Assembly: GCA_041395105.1 (NCBI GenBank)
Contig: JAWLBB010000004.1
Location: forward strand, 248,001 to 312,000
Source of the DNA: Opitutaceae bacterium
Lineage (GTDB): Bacteria > Verrucomicrobiota > Verrucomicrobiia > Opitutales > Opitutaceae
Direction of reading: 5' to 3'
DNA: 64,000 bases
Part shown: positions 47,963 to 56,725 of the stretch, in pieces
Layout: each line of letters begins with the position of its first letter
How positions within the stretch are numbered: the first letter of the stretch is position 1
The notes under the pieces: model-generated
What the model was told of the DNA's origin: nothing
What the model saw: the letters and a program-made list of their open reading frames with translations, nothing else
Database searches by the model: none
Translations under genes and position numbers: made by a program

Positions 47963-49908
47963 TGATCCTGCGACGCCTCGGCATTCAGGACTTCCGCAAT
48001 ATCACAGCGGCCGGGATCGAGTTTGAGCCGGGCAACACATTTCTTCTCGGGTCGAACGGGCAGGGCAAGAGCAACCTGATTGAGGCGATCGGGTTCATGA
48101 CGGCACTTCGGGCGTTTCGCACCCATGAACAGAAGGCTCTGATTCGACACGGTGAGGAGGAGGCTGCGCTCGCCTACGTGTTGGAGAGCAGGACGCGCGG
48201 GAGGACGGAATTGACCATTCGATTGCGGGCCCAGGGGCGGAGCGTGGAACTGGATGGGGAGCCGGTCAGACGCTTTGCGGAGGTCATCGGCCAGTTTCCC
48301 ACCGTGGTCTTTGCCTCGGAGGACATTCAGCTCATTCGGGGTGGTCCGGCCAATCGTCGGAGGCTGATCGATCTTTTCCTTTCCAGTCTGGACACGGGTT
48401 ATCTGCGTGCGCTCACGCGGTATCACCGGAGTCTGCGGGAGCGCAATGCGTTGCTCAGAAAGGACGCCGCCGATGGCCAGTTGGCCGCGTTTGAGCAGGT
48501 CATGGCGCCGTTGGCGGCGGAGGTCTTCCGATCGAGGACTGCGGTGGTGGCCTCTTTGGAGGAGGCATTGGGCCGCTTTTATCTGGGCTTGTGCGGGGGG
48601 GCGGAGGATCCCCGGTTTCAGTTTCGTCCCGATGTCCGGACGGACGACGAGGAGGCATGGTTGAAGGTCTTCGGCGATGGCCGAGCCCGGGACCGGCAGA
48701 TGAAATCGACCCAGAGGGGCCCTCAGCGCGACGATTTCCGATTGCTGATCAACGGACGCGAGGCGCAGGATTACGCCTCGGAGGGACAGCAGCGCGGCCT
48801 GGTGCTGGCCCTCCGGTTTGCGCAGATCCAGGTCATCCGCGACCGGACGGGGGCCATTCCCATTGTCCTGGCCGACGATGTCCTGGGCGAGCTGGATCCC
48901 GTGCGCCGCGAACGTTTCTGGCGTCATCTGGATCCGGATACGCAGGTCATCGCCTCGGGCACGACCCCTCCAGAGGCGACGGATCCCCGGGGGTGGCGGA
49001 TTCTCGGGGTCGAGGACGGCCGGTTTGCTTTTGCTTTGACGCCGGGCAATCCGTTCGCGAGAACCGCGACCATGATACCTCTTGAAGATTACTCCGAGGA
49101 CATCATCGGGAAGGTGATGCGTGGCCGGGGGATTTCGAAAGACCAGCTCTGTCGTGATGCCGGCATCTCAGGCGACGAGTTGAGCGGACTGCTGCGGGGG
49201 GAGCCACTGGAGGCTGCCCTGCGCAAGGTGGCTCCGGTTCTTGAGCTTGGTGCGGATCAGCTCGTGGTATGCGCCAGGAAGACCTGGTATCCGGATCAGC
49301 CGGAGAAACCCGTTGGGTTCGCCTCGGCCAATACCACCTTTCACGATATGACGGTCAACGCCTATGTGGTCTGGGACACGGCGACGCGCGAGGCGGTCAT
49401 CTTCGATTCGGGGGCGGATTCCGAGCCCTTGATCGAGGTTGTCCGGACGAACCGGCTGGCGGTGAAGCTGATCCTGCTGACTCATTCCCACACCGATCAT
49501 GTGATCGACCTTCCCAGGCTGGTCGAGGCGGTCGGGAATCCTCCTGTCTGGATCAATGCCCGGGAAAGCGGCGATGAGGATTTTCCCGGGAACGCCCACA
49601 CCTTTGAGGCCGGAAAGACCTTCTCGGTGAGCGGTCTGTCGATTGAGTCTGTCTTGACGAACGGTCATTCCCCCGGAGGCACGACCTACCTGGTCAAGGG
49701 GCTCGATCAGCCGCTGGCCATCGTAGGCGATTCGCTCTTCGCCGGGTCGATGGGCGGGAGCATGACTGCTTACGAAACGGGCCGTCAGAACAATCTCAAA
49801 AAGGTCCTGACCCTGCCGGATGCGACCATCCTGGCGCCGGGACATGGTCCGCTCACGACGGTCGCCCAGGAAAAGTTGCACAACCCGTTCTTTGCGGGCC
49901 GAATCTGA
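47962..49908 (+). CDS. recF: RecF continuous with an HTH plus MBL-fold hydrolase
   Basis: One open frame of 648 residues. Residues 1-360 are a complete RecF: Walker A GSNGQGKS (30-37), ABC signature SEGQQR (273-278), Walker B IVLADD (301-306), and a normal C-terminal end around EDGRFAFAL. Residues 371-648 are a second protein: an Xre-like HTH (about 375-430) and a metallo-beta-lactamase domain with THSHTDH (507-513), His569, Asp590 and His628. Met371 (ATG 49072) begins MIPLEDYSED, which looks like a native N-terminus. No stop lies between the two; a TGA occurs one frame over at 49037-49039. So this is either a true fusion, two proteins from one frame, or the result of an indel. Confidence 0.88.
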   Translation: MILRRLGIQDFRNITAAGIEFEPGNTFLLGSNGQGKSNLIEAIGFMTALRAFRTHEQKALIRHGEEEAALAYVLESRTRGRTELTIRLRAQGRSVELDGEPVRRFAEVIGQFPTVVFASEDIQLIRGGPANRRRLIDLFLSSLDTGYLRALTRYHRSLRERNALLRKDAADGQLAAFEQVMAPLAAEVFRSRTAVVASLEEALGRFYLGLCGGAEDPRFQFRPDVRTDDEEAWLKVFGDGRARDRQMKSTQRGPQRDDFRLLINGREAQDYASEGQQRGLVLALRFAQIQVIRDRTGAIPIVLADDVLGELDPVRRERFWRHLDPDTQVIASGTTPPEATDPRGWRILGVEDGRFAFALTPGNPFARTATMIPLEDYSEDIIGKVMRGRGISKDQLCRDAGISGDELSGLLRGEPLEAALRKVAPVLELGADQLVVCARKTWYPDQPEKPVGFASANTTFHDMTVNAYVVWDTATREAVIFDSGADSEPLIEVVRTNRLAVKLILLTHSHTDHVIDLPRLVEAVGNPPVWINARESGDEDFPGNAHTFEAGKTFSVSGLSIESVLTNGHSPGGTTYLVKGLDQPLAIVGDSLFAGSMGGSMTAYETGRQNNLKKVLTLPDATILAPGHGPLTTVAQEKLHNPFFAGRI

Positions 49909-49943
49909 ATCAACCAACCCCAAAACAAGACACCAACGCATCT

Positions 49944-50828
49944 ATGTCGGAAAAAATCGGATTTGTCGGAGTGGGACGGATGGGCGCAAACATGGCCCGC
50001 CGTCTCAAGGATTGTGGCTACGAAATCAGCGCTGTTTATGACGTGTTTCCGGAGTCTGCAGCCAAGCTGGCGGCGGAGATCGGTGCGAAGCACTGTGCCG
50101 CTCTCCCGGAGGTGACCGCTTTGGCGGACATCATCTTCACGGTGGTCACGGACGAGGCGGCCATGCTGGAGATTTTCGGTGGCGAGGACAGTCTCCTGGT
50201 GGGCGCGGCGGGCAAACTTTTTGTGAATTGTGCGACGATATCCCCGGCCACCCATATTCTGGTCGAACAGGCGGCGCATAGAGCCGGTGCCCAGACGATG
50301 GAGGCCTGCATGGCCTCGAGTATCCCGCAGGCTCGCCAGGGCACGCTCTACCTGATGGTTGGCGGGTCGAAGGAGAACGTGGCGAGGATCGAGACGATCC
50401 TGACCAAGCTCTCTTCGTCGATGCGGCACGTGGGCGGAACCGGTGAGGCGGCCAAGGTCAAGGCCCTCGTCAATATGGTGATGAACATCAACACGGCGGG
50501 CCTGGCCGAAGGTTTGGGGCTCGGTGATGCCCTTGGGCTGGACCTGACCATGCTGCGCGAGGTATTCTCGGAGACCGGTGCCAATTCCAATGTTCTCAGA
50601 ACGGACGGAGAAGACATGCAGAATCGCGATTTCGCGTGCTTTTTCTCAGCCGAACATGCGGCCAAGGACAGCCGGATCGCGTACGAACTGGCCGTCACCT
50701 CGGGGCTGACACTTCCGCTTGCCCGGGTGACGAAGGAGCAGTTTGAGAAGATGGTGCAGATCGGGCTGGGCGGACTCGACAAATCCGGCATTGCGGAATT
50801 GACCTTCAAAGGTCGTCACGAGACCTGA
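49944..50828 (+). CDS. beta-hydroxyacid dehydrogenase (3-HIBDH family)
   Basis: 294 residues. The N-terminal NAD(P) motif GFVGVGRMGANMARRL is at about 5-20, the substrate-binding MEASMASSIPQARQGTLYLMVGG-like region (here ACMASSIPQARQG) at about 118-130, and the catalytic Lys in GGTGEAAKVKALVNMVM (about 166-182, GxxGxGxxxKxxxN pattern). Relatives act on 3-hydroxyisobutyrate, tartronate semialdehyde or glyoxylate/succinic semialdehyde. It starts 35 bp after the RecF-MBL frame and may be co-transcribed. Substrate unknown. Tartronate semialdehyde reduction in sugar-acid catabolism would fit the window, as inference. Confidence 0.9.
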   Translation: MSEKIGFVGVGRMGANMARRLKDCGYEISAVYDVFPESAAKLAAEIGAKHCAALPEVTALADIIFTVVTDEAAMLEIFGGEDSLLVGAAGKLFVNCATISPATHILVEQAAHRAGAQTMEACMASSIPQARQGTLYLMVGGSKENVARIETILTKLSSSMRHVGGTGEAAKVKALVNMVMNINTAGLAEGLGLGDALGLDLTMLREVFSETGANSNVLRTDGEDMQNRDFACFFSAEHAAKDSRIAYELAVTSGLTLPLARVTKEQFEKMVQIGLGGLDKSGIAELTFKGRHET

Positions 50829-50883
50829 TCTCCGGTCTCCCGCCGAAGAGCCCTGACCAACAACCCTCCTTCCCTTCGAAACC

Positions 50884-51741
50884 ATGAAAAAAAAGACAAA
50901 GACCCCAAAACTGTATCAAGTGGCGAATCTCTGGTCACTGGTGCATTATCCGACGGCGAAGCGTGAGTGGTCGCTCGAGAGAAAGCTCGCCGCGGTGGCC
51001 GAAGCCGGGTTCGACGGGGTCACCACGGCCCTGAACGAAGAGTCTGGAAAACTCGCTGCAAAGCACGGACTCAAGGTGGTCGGATTCCTGTCGGCCTCGC
51101 GGAAGAAGGACTTCCGTCCCCAGCTTGAGAAAAACCGCGACGGGGGAGCCTACGACATCAACGTGCAGCTGGGGGATCACGATACCACGACTGATCGGGC
51201 GGTCGACCTGGCGGTCCGCCTGATGAAAGAAGGCCGGAAACTGGGAGTGCAGCCGGCTGTTGAGATCCACCGCGACACCTGCACGGAAACACCGGAGAAG
51301 ACCTATGCGCTGGCGGACGGTTATCGGAAACGGACGGGCGAAGTCCTCCCGATGACGCTCGACTATTCCCACTTTTCGGTGGTCAAGCACCTCTCGCCGG
51401 CCAATTTCAGCAGCCGACTGCTCGAGCGCAAGGATCTGGTTGAGAACGCCCGACAGGTTCATTTCCGCACCTTCAACGGGCATCATTGCCAGGTTCCGGT
51501 GACTGATGGGCGGGGTCGCCTGACTCCGGAGCTGAAGGACTGTCTGCCGGTCATCGGAGATATCTTCCGGATCTGGCTGAAGGGGAATCCCGGCCTGGAC
51601 CAGCTCTGGGTCTGCCCCGAGATGGGCCCGGTTGCGGGTGGCTACAACTTCCATTGCCTCCCGAACAGTTGGGAGGAGGCCCAGCGCCTGCGCAAATTGA
51701 TAGCCGCTGCCTGGCGCAGGGAGGTCGGAAAGCTCAAGTGA
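50884..51741 (+). CDS. sugar phosphate isomerase/epimerase-like TIM barrel
   Basis: 285 residues of the xylose isomerase-like (AP_endonuc_2) superfamily. LAAVAEAGFDGVTTALNEES (about 37-56), PAVEIHRDTCTETPEKTYAL (about 124-143) and LDYSHFSVVKH (about 157-167) supply the typical Glu, Asp and His metal ligands. It starts 55 bp after the dehydrogenase and is probably in the same transcript. Such proteins are mostly uncharacterised 2-keto-sugar isomerases or epimerases. No signal peptide; cytosolic. Confidence 0.82.
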   Translation: MKKKTKTPKLYQVANLWSLVHYPTAKREWSLERKLAAVAEAGFDGVTTALNEESGKLAAKHGLKVVGFLSASRKKDFRPQLEKNRDGGAYDINVQLGDHDTTTDRAVDLAVRLMKEGRKLGVQPAVEIHRDTCTETPEKTYALADGYRKRTGEVLPMTLDYSHFSVVKHLSPANFSSRLLERKDLVENARQVHFRTFNGHHCQVPVTDGRGRLTPELKDCLPVIGDIFRIWLKGNPGLDQLWVCPEMGPVAGGYNFHCLPNSWEEAQRLRKLIAAAWRREVGKLK

Positions 51742-51841
51742 AGGCTTTCGGTGACCCCCGAAGGCGCGTGGGGGGATGCCTGCACGGATGCGACACTTCC
51801 GGACCGGCCGGTCTGTCTTTGTTGCCCGGGGATCAGCTGTC

Positions 51842-52591
51842 TTGAGTTTTGAAGCCTGGCAGTGGTCGCTGCTCGTTCTGGGGGCAGTCACGATCGGGAT
51901 GGCCAAAACGGGCATACCCGGTCTGGGCATCATGTTCGTGGCCATTTTCGCCAATATCATGCCGGCGAAGACGGCCACCGGGCTGGTCCTGCCGATGCTC
52001 ATCCTGGCTGATGTCGTCGCGGTGTTCTTTTACCGTCGTCACGCGGTGATCAAGTACGTGATCAAGCTCTTCCCCTGGACGGCGGCCGGGGTTGTTCTGG
52101 GGACCGTCGCCCTGGCCTACGTGGACAACCAGGAGGCGCGCCTCATGGTCGGCATCATCCTGATCGTGATGATCAGTCTGCATGTCGTGAAAGAGTGGGG
52201 ACAGGCCGGTCGCAAGCTGGAGAGCGAGGTGGTCGATCATGCGGTCTGGTTCGCCCCTCTTATGGGGATCGTCGCGGGTTTCACCACCCAGGTGGCCAAC
52301 GCCGCGGGACCGGTCATGATTCTCTACCTTCTGGCCATGCGGTTGCCGAAGATGGAATTCATGGGCACAGGTGCGATCTTCTTTCTCGCGCTCAACGTAT
52401 TCAAGGTACCCTTCATGGTCGGGCTCGACATGATCACGCTCGACAGCCTGACCATCAACCTGCTCCTCGCCCCGGCCATCCTTCTGGGTACGCTGCTTGG
52501 AAGGCTTGTCATCCAGCGGATCAACCAGAAGGCCTTCCAGAATCTTGCAATCGGGCTGGCCTTTGTGGCCTCGATCAAGTTGCTTTTCTAG
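51842..52591 (+). CDS. TauE/SafE family permease
   Basis: About 249 residues, with eight hydrophobic helices and the two internal repeats of the family. Repeat one is LLVLGAVTIGMAKTGIPGLGIMF (about 8-30); repeat two is GIVAGFTTQVANAAGPVMILYLL. TTG 51842 gives the family-typical short N-terminus (LSFEAWQW). ATG 51776 gives 22 more residues with no similarity. Known members move sulfite, sulfoacetate or related anions. It is placed before ruvC with only 2 bp between, so they are co-transcribed. Confidence 0.85.
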   Translation: MSFEAWQWSLLVLGAVTIGMAKTGIPGLGIMFVAIFANIMPAKTATGLVLPMLILADVVAVFFYRRHAVIKYVIKLFPWTAAGVVLGTVALAYVDNQEARLMVGIILIVMISLHVVKEWGQAGRKLESEVVDHAVWFAPLMGIVAGFTTQVANAAGPVMILYLLAMRLPKMEFMGTGAIFFLALNVFKVPFMVGLDMITLDSLTINLLLAPAILLGTLLGRLVIQRINQKAFQNLAIGLAFVASIKLLF

Positions 52592-52593
52592 CC

Positions 52594-53181
52594 ATGGCAC
52601 GGATGACATCCCGCCAACTCTGGGCGGCCAAGCTGGCGGGCAAGGCCATGCCGGGACGGGTGGTCGATCTGCCTTCAGCCGTCCGGCGTCCCTTCAACGG
52701 GAGAATTCTCGGGGTGGATCCGAGCCTTCGGGGGACGGGGTTGGCGGTGGTGGAATTTCGCCCGGGCGCGTCCCCGCTCCTGCTGCATTGCCGGACGTTG
52801 TTGATGAAGAAGACGGTTTCGATGCCGGAGTGCCTTGCGGGAATTTACCGCGGAATCGCCGAGGCCCTTGACACCCACTCGGTTGAGCACGTTGCCCTGG
52901 AACAGACGATCTATGTGCAGAACTTTCAGACCGCCCAGATTCTGGGGGCAGCCCGGGGGGCGGCCATTGCGGCGGCCGCGGTGGCCGGGAAGGCCGTTTT
53001 TGAGTATCCGCCGCTCCGGGTGAAGCAGGCGGTCGTCGGGGTGGGGCGGGCGAGCAAGGAGCAGATGGCCCGGACTGTCATGGCCATGCTCGGTCATGGT
53101 GCCACCCTTGCCTACGACGAGGCTGACGCGGTCGGCGTGGCCCTTTGCCATGCCTTCACCTGGCGCGAGACCGGGGTTTGA
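52594..53181 (+). CDS. ruvC: crossover junction endodeoxyribonuclease RuvC
   Basis: 195 residues. The four acidic active-site residues are visible: Asp42 (ILGVDPSLRGTG), Glu103 (ALEQTIY), and Asp175 and Asp178 (YDEADAVGVALCH). The NFQTAQILGAARG segment (110-122) is also diagnostic. The N-terminus is about 36 residues longer than E. coli RuvC and basic; a later Met (residue 19) is an alternative start. It cuts Holliday junctions with RuvAB, which is not in the window. Its 3' end overlaps the convergent exosortase gene by 26 bp. Confidence 0.94.
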   Translation: MARMTSRQLWAAKLAGKAMPGRVVDLPSAVRRPFNGRILGVDPSLRGTGLAVVEFRPGASPLLLHCRTLLMKKTVSMPECLAGIYRGIAEALDTHSVEHVALEQTIYVQNFQTAQILGAARGAAIAAAAVAGKAVFEYPPLRVKQAVVGVGRASKEQMARTVMAMLGHGATLAYDEADAVGVALCHAFTWRETGV

Positions 53182-54070
53182 AGGCGGATCGCAGGAAGGC
53201 GGGTCCGGAAGGAGACACGATCCACCAGGTCAAACCGATGCCGAGCCAGAGGGCCACGGTTCCGATGACCTCGTGAAGAAGCGTGTAGTGGTCCGGGAAA
53301 TGCGGTGCGGTCATGCAGATGGCGACAATCCGGATCAGATTGAGGAGAAGGCCGATGAGGGCTCCGGAAAGGACGAGGGCGATTCTCCAGTACCAGGGTT
53401 CCCGACTGGTCAGGACAACGAGAAAAGCGAGAAGGGCGCAGGACGTGAGGAGTCCGAACCCGTTGCATTCGGTGGCGACGTTGAAGGGGGTACCGTCAAC
53501 CAGGAGGATGACCTGCGGCACGTTTCCGCCGTCGATCATTCCAAGAGCGGTTTCGTAGTGGAGTGACTGAAGAATCTGACCCGCGCCGATCCCGGCGAGT
53601 TTCCTCAGGGGAAGATCGAGGAGGGGAAAGAGAACGACGATGATCAGAAACGCGGCGAAGCCGGTGGTCAGTTTCAGGCAGAGTCTGAGGTGTTCGTCCC
53701 CGACGAGGAAGACGGCGCCTCCGATGAAGGCGATCAGGAATCCCAGGAGCAGAGGAAGGGGGCTTCGCAGGAGAATGGCGAGGGCGCCCATGAGGTAGGC
53801 TGCGGCGACAAAGGCGAGGCTTATCCGACTCAGTTTGAATCGGAGCGATATTGCCTGGCGTTCGCGCCAGAGGGTCACGGCAAGGGCTGCGCCCAGAATG
53901 AGGATCGAGTACTGAACCTGATCGCGTGAAACGGTCTGTTCCGCCAGCCAGTGAAAAACCGGAAGGAAGACGGCCGCGGTCAGACCGAAGAGAATCAGCC
54001 CGGTCAGCAAATCGGGATAGCGACCGGGAGCTTTGGTCTTGGGTGCCGGGTCCCTCTTGAAGTCAGCCAT
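53156..54070 (-). CDS. exosortase/archaeosortase family protein
   Basis: 304 residues with about eight membrane helices. The three catalytic residues of exosortases are placed as expected: Cys202 (VATECNGFGLLTSC), Arg247 (LNLIRIVAI) and His266 (LLHEVIGTVALW). The motif around the Cys is C-N-G-F rather than the common C-S-G-L, a variant form. Exosortases process PEP-CTERM-type C-terminal signals for surface or EPS-linked proteins. No EPS gene, EpsI-like domain or target protein is next to it. There is a 112-bp gap to the antiporter gene upstream. Confidence 0.85.
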   Translation of the reverse strand: MADFKRDPAPKTKAPGRYPDLLTGLILFGLTAAVFLPVFHWLAEQTVSRDQVQYSILILGAALAVTLWRERQAISLRFKLSRISLAFVAAAYLMGALAILLRSPLPLLLGFLIAFIGGAVFLVGDEHLRLCLKLTTGFAAFLIIVVLFPLLDLPLRKLAGIGAGQILQSLHYETALGMIDGGNVPQVILLVDGTPFNVATECNGFGLLTSCALLAFLVVLTSREPWYWRIALVLSGALIGLLLNLIRIVAICMTAPHFPDHYTLLHEVIGTVALWLGIGLTWWIVSPSGPAFLRSAFKPRSRAR

Positions 54071-54182
54071 GTTTCAGGATTCGGTGGGTGATATCCCGGA
54101 GGGCGTTCATTTGAACCTGGACCGGTTATTCCAGATTACTCCGGGGCAGGCGGGGGGTGCCAGCCGAAACAACAGAGGGGAA

Positions 54183-55124
54183 TCAGCCAAGGGCGGTCGA
54201 GACGATGTAGCCACCATAGCAGGCTAGCAAGAGGGCACCTTCGAGACGGTTGAGAACGAACCCGCTGCGCATGAGCGGAAGGAGAACGGCGGTCAAGGCG
54301 ATCATCACCGCGATGTCGAAGCGTTCCACCCCGGACATGCCAAGGGGGCGGACGAAGGCGGAGATCCCGAGAACGGCGGTCAGATTCATCAGATTGGACC
54401 CGATGGCGTTGCCGATGGCGATATCTCCATGACCGCGCCGCGCGGCCATCACGGTGGTGGCCAGTTCCGGAAGGCTGGTCCCGAAGGCAACCACGGTCAG
54501 GCCGATGACCGCTTCGCTGACGCCGACACTGGTTGCGAGGTTGACGCCCCCGAGAAGCAAAAGCCTGCCTCCGGCGATCAGCCCGACCAGTCCGCCCAGA
54601 AGATGAAAGCCGGTTTTCCAAGGACTGAAGGCCGACCTGTTCAGTTCGTCCTGATATTCCCGGTCTGCTTCCGGACTGTGCGCCGTCCGGCTTTCGTGGA
54701 GATTGAAGAGCAGGTAGGCGACGAGTGCCGCCAGGAGTAGGGATCCTTCAATCCGGCTGATGGTTCCACCGATCATGGTCAGCGGAATGAGCAGGGTGGC
54801 TCCCAGAAGGATGGGCAGGTCCTTCCGGAGCAGTTTGAGCTGCACGGAGATCGGCCGCACGAGAGCCCCGATGGCGAGGATCAGGCCGATATTGCAGATA
54901 TTCGAGCCGATCACGCTGCCGACCGCGATCCCTCCGTTGCCGTCAATCGCGGCCTTGATGCCGACGACGATTTCCGGGCTGCTGGTTCCGAAGGCGACCA
55001 CGGTCAGGCCGACCACCAGCGGGGTGATGCCCATTCTCAGGGCAAGGGCGACCGCCCCGCGGATCAGGAATTCAGCTCCGAGACAGAGGAGGGCCAGGCC
55101 GGCAAGGACAAAGAGGATATCCAT
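54183..55124 (-). CDS. calcium/sodium antiporter (CaCA family, YrbG-like)
   Basis: 313 residues, about ten membrane helices in two inverted repeats. Each repeat has the ion-binding signature: VAFGTSSPEIVVG at about 44-56 and VAFGTSLPELATTV at about 202-215, with the neighbouring GSNICNIGLILA and GSNLMNLTAVLG motifs. It exchanges Ca2+ for Na+ (or H+) across the inner membrane. It is 33 bp downstream of the conserved unknown gene on the same strand. Confidence 0.94.
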   Translation of the reverse strand: MDILFVLAGLALLCLGAEFLIRGAVALALRMGITPLVVGLTVVAFGTSSPEIVVGIKAAIDGNGGIAVGSVIGSNICNIGLILAIGALVRPISVQLKLLRKDLPILLGATLLIPLTMIGGTISRIEGSLLLAALVAYLLFNLHESRTAHSPEADREYQDELNRSAFSPWKTGFHLLGGLVGLIAGGRLLLLGGVNLATSVGVSEAVIGLTVVAFGTSLPELATTVMAARRGHGDIAIGNAIGSNLMNLTAVLGISAFVRPLGMSGVERFDIAVMIALTAVLLPLMRSGFVLNRLEGALLLACYGGYIVSTALG

Positions 55125-55157
55125 CGAGCAATCCAGGTATCTATCTTACGGGTACAA

Positions 55158-56645
55158 TCACCCGTTCCAACCGAAGAGCTTCCCGGTCTTGATCGCGGCC
55201 ACGGCGGGGGCAGGCACGCTGGATTCCCAGCCGGGTTGGCCGGTCTCGATCAGCCGGCGGACATTGCCGGCAAAGGTGTCGAGCACGGAAGGATCGTAGG
55301 TGTCGAGGCTGCGGATGTATCCGCGGGCGAGCAGGTGGTGGTGAAGGTGGCGCAGGGTTGGTTCCACCTGGAGGTTGGCGGTGGTGATGACGGCGGCGCC
55401 GTCATCAGCCCGTGGCGCCTCGATAGCGCGCAGGCCCTTGGCGACGGCGTCCACCGCTTCCTGCTCGAACGCGCGGCCGGTATCGGCGAGTCTCGGGTAG
55501 ACGAGAAGGCTGACCTTGTTCTTGAAGAGGCGTCCCATCGCCTCGAGGATTCCTCCGTCGAGTTTGTCGTAATAGCCCTCCTGGTAGACATCGAGGAGGT
55601 TCTTGATCCCCATGACGATGCCGATCGGTTCGTTGGTGAACCGCCGGAAGTAGCTGGAGAGCCGGAAGTATTCGAAATAATTGGACACAAGGACCTGGTG
55701 TCCGAGGGCGGTCAGGGTGTCGATCCGGCCGAGGAAATCGTCGTAGTCGACCTCGCGCTCCTCCGGCTGGGGCATCATGGCCAGTTCATAGGTTGTCACG
55801 GGGGCGGGGCCGCCGGGCCGGGTATCCTCGAAAAGCCGCCCCGCGCAGCGCATCATGTCCTCATTGACCCGCGTGACGGGGCGGAAGCTTCCCCGCTGGA
55901 TGATGACGGGCTTCTTGTGAAAGACCTCCGAAGCCAGCTCAACGCTGCCGCCGGGACCGAAAAGGACGGCGTTGGTCAGCTCGTTCTGAACGAGGCGCAG
56001 GTTGATGCGCCGATGGTCGACCCGGGTGAAGGCGGGGCCCTTGAACTCGATTGAATCGACCTCGATCCGCTCCGCTCCGCAGTTCTCGATCAGGGAGGGA
56101 ACGGCTCGTTCGGGGTCGCCGGACTGGTAGAAGGCAGCGTAGAGGAGATTGACCCCGGTGATCCCGATGGCCTGCTGCTGGAGCAGGGTGGCGCGGTCCC
56201 ACATCCGGACGTGGATGATGAGATCGCTGGGTTCGGCCTCGGGGTGATCCTGGAAGCGGAGGCCAAGCCAGCCGTGGCATTCATTGTCACCGCGATAGTT
56301 GAGGGCGGCCACGGTATTGGCGAAGACGAAGAATGAGGTGGTCTTGGAGCGCGATTCCCACAGCCGTTCACGGAGCAGGCTGTATTCATGGTCGAGCATG
56401 GTCTCGAGCCGCTCGCGGGAGACGTAGCGCCGACTCTTGCCGTAGATGGCATCGCTGAACGCCATGTCGTAGGCTGAGATGGTTTTGGCCACCGTACCGG
56501 ATGCGCCGCCGGCCCGGAAAAAGGCGCGGGCCACCTCCTGTCCGGCCCCGATCTCGGCAAAGGTCCCGTAGCGGTGCGCATCAAGGTTGATGGTCAGCGC
56601 TTTGCGGTTGGTGGTGAGAAGGTGGCTGCCGGTGTCGGGAGGCAT
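55158..56645 (-). CDS. conserved protein of unknown function
   Basis: 495 residues, soluble, no signal peptide. The N-terminal block DAHRYGTFAEIGAGQEVARA (about 22-41) followed by GGASGTVAKTISAYDMAFSDAIYG is highly characteristic of a widely distributed bacterial family that I know only as hypothetical and inconsistently named. Further conserved-looking blocks are NECHGWLGLRFQ, FRPVTRVNEDMMRCA and EYFRLSSYFRRFTNEPIGIVMG. No catalytic motif of a known class is visible. It lies between cstA (80 bp) and the Ca/Na antiporter (33 bp) on the minus strand. Confidence 0.75.
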   Translation of the reverse strand: MPPDTGSHLLTTNRKALTINLDAHRYGTFAEIGAGQEVARAFFRAGGASGTVAKTISAYDMAFSDAIYGKSRRYVSRERLETMLDHEYSLLRERLWESRSKTTSFFVFANTVAALNYRGDNECHGWLGLRFQDHPEAEPSDLIIHVRMWDRATLLQQQAIGITGVNLLYAAFYQSGDPERAVPSLIENCGAERIEVDSIEFKGPAFTRVDHRRINLRLVQNELTNAVLFGPGGSVELASEVFHKKPVIIQRGSFRPVTRVNEDMMRCAGRLFEDTRPGGPAPVTTYELAMMPQPEEREVDYDDFLGRIDTLTALGHQVLVSNYFEYFRLSSYFRRFTNEPIGIVMGIKNLLDVYQEGYYDKLDGGILEAMGRLFKNKVSLLVYPRLADTGRAFEQEAVDAVAKGLRAIEAPRADDGAAVITTANLQVEPTLRHLHHHLLARGYIRSLDTYDPSVLDTFAGNVRRLIETGQPGWESSVPAPAVAAIKTGKLFGWNG

Positions 56646-56725
56646 TCGTGTTTTCGGAAGATGGAACTCGGATTCTGGAACTGAGGGTCGATTGCGTTTG
56701 AGATCGAGCGGCCCCCGTCCAGGCC

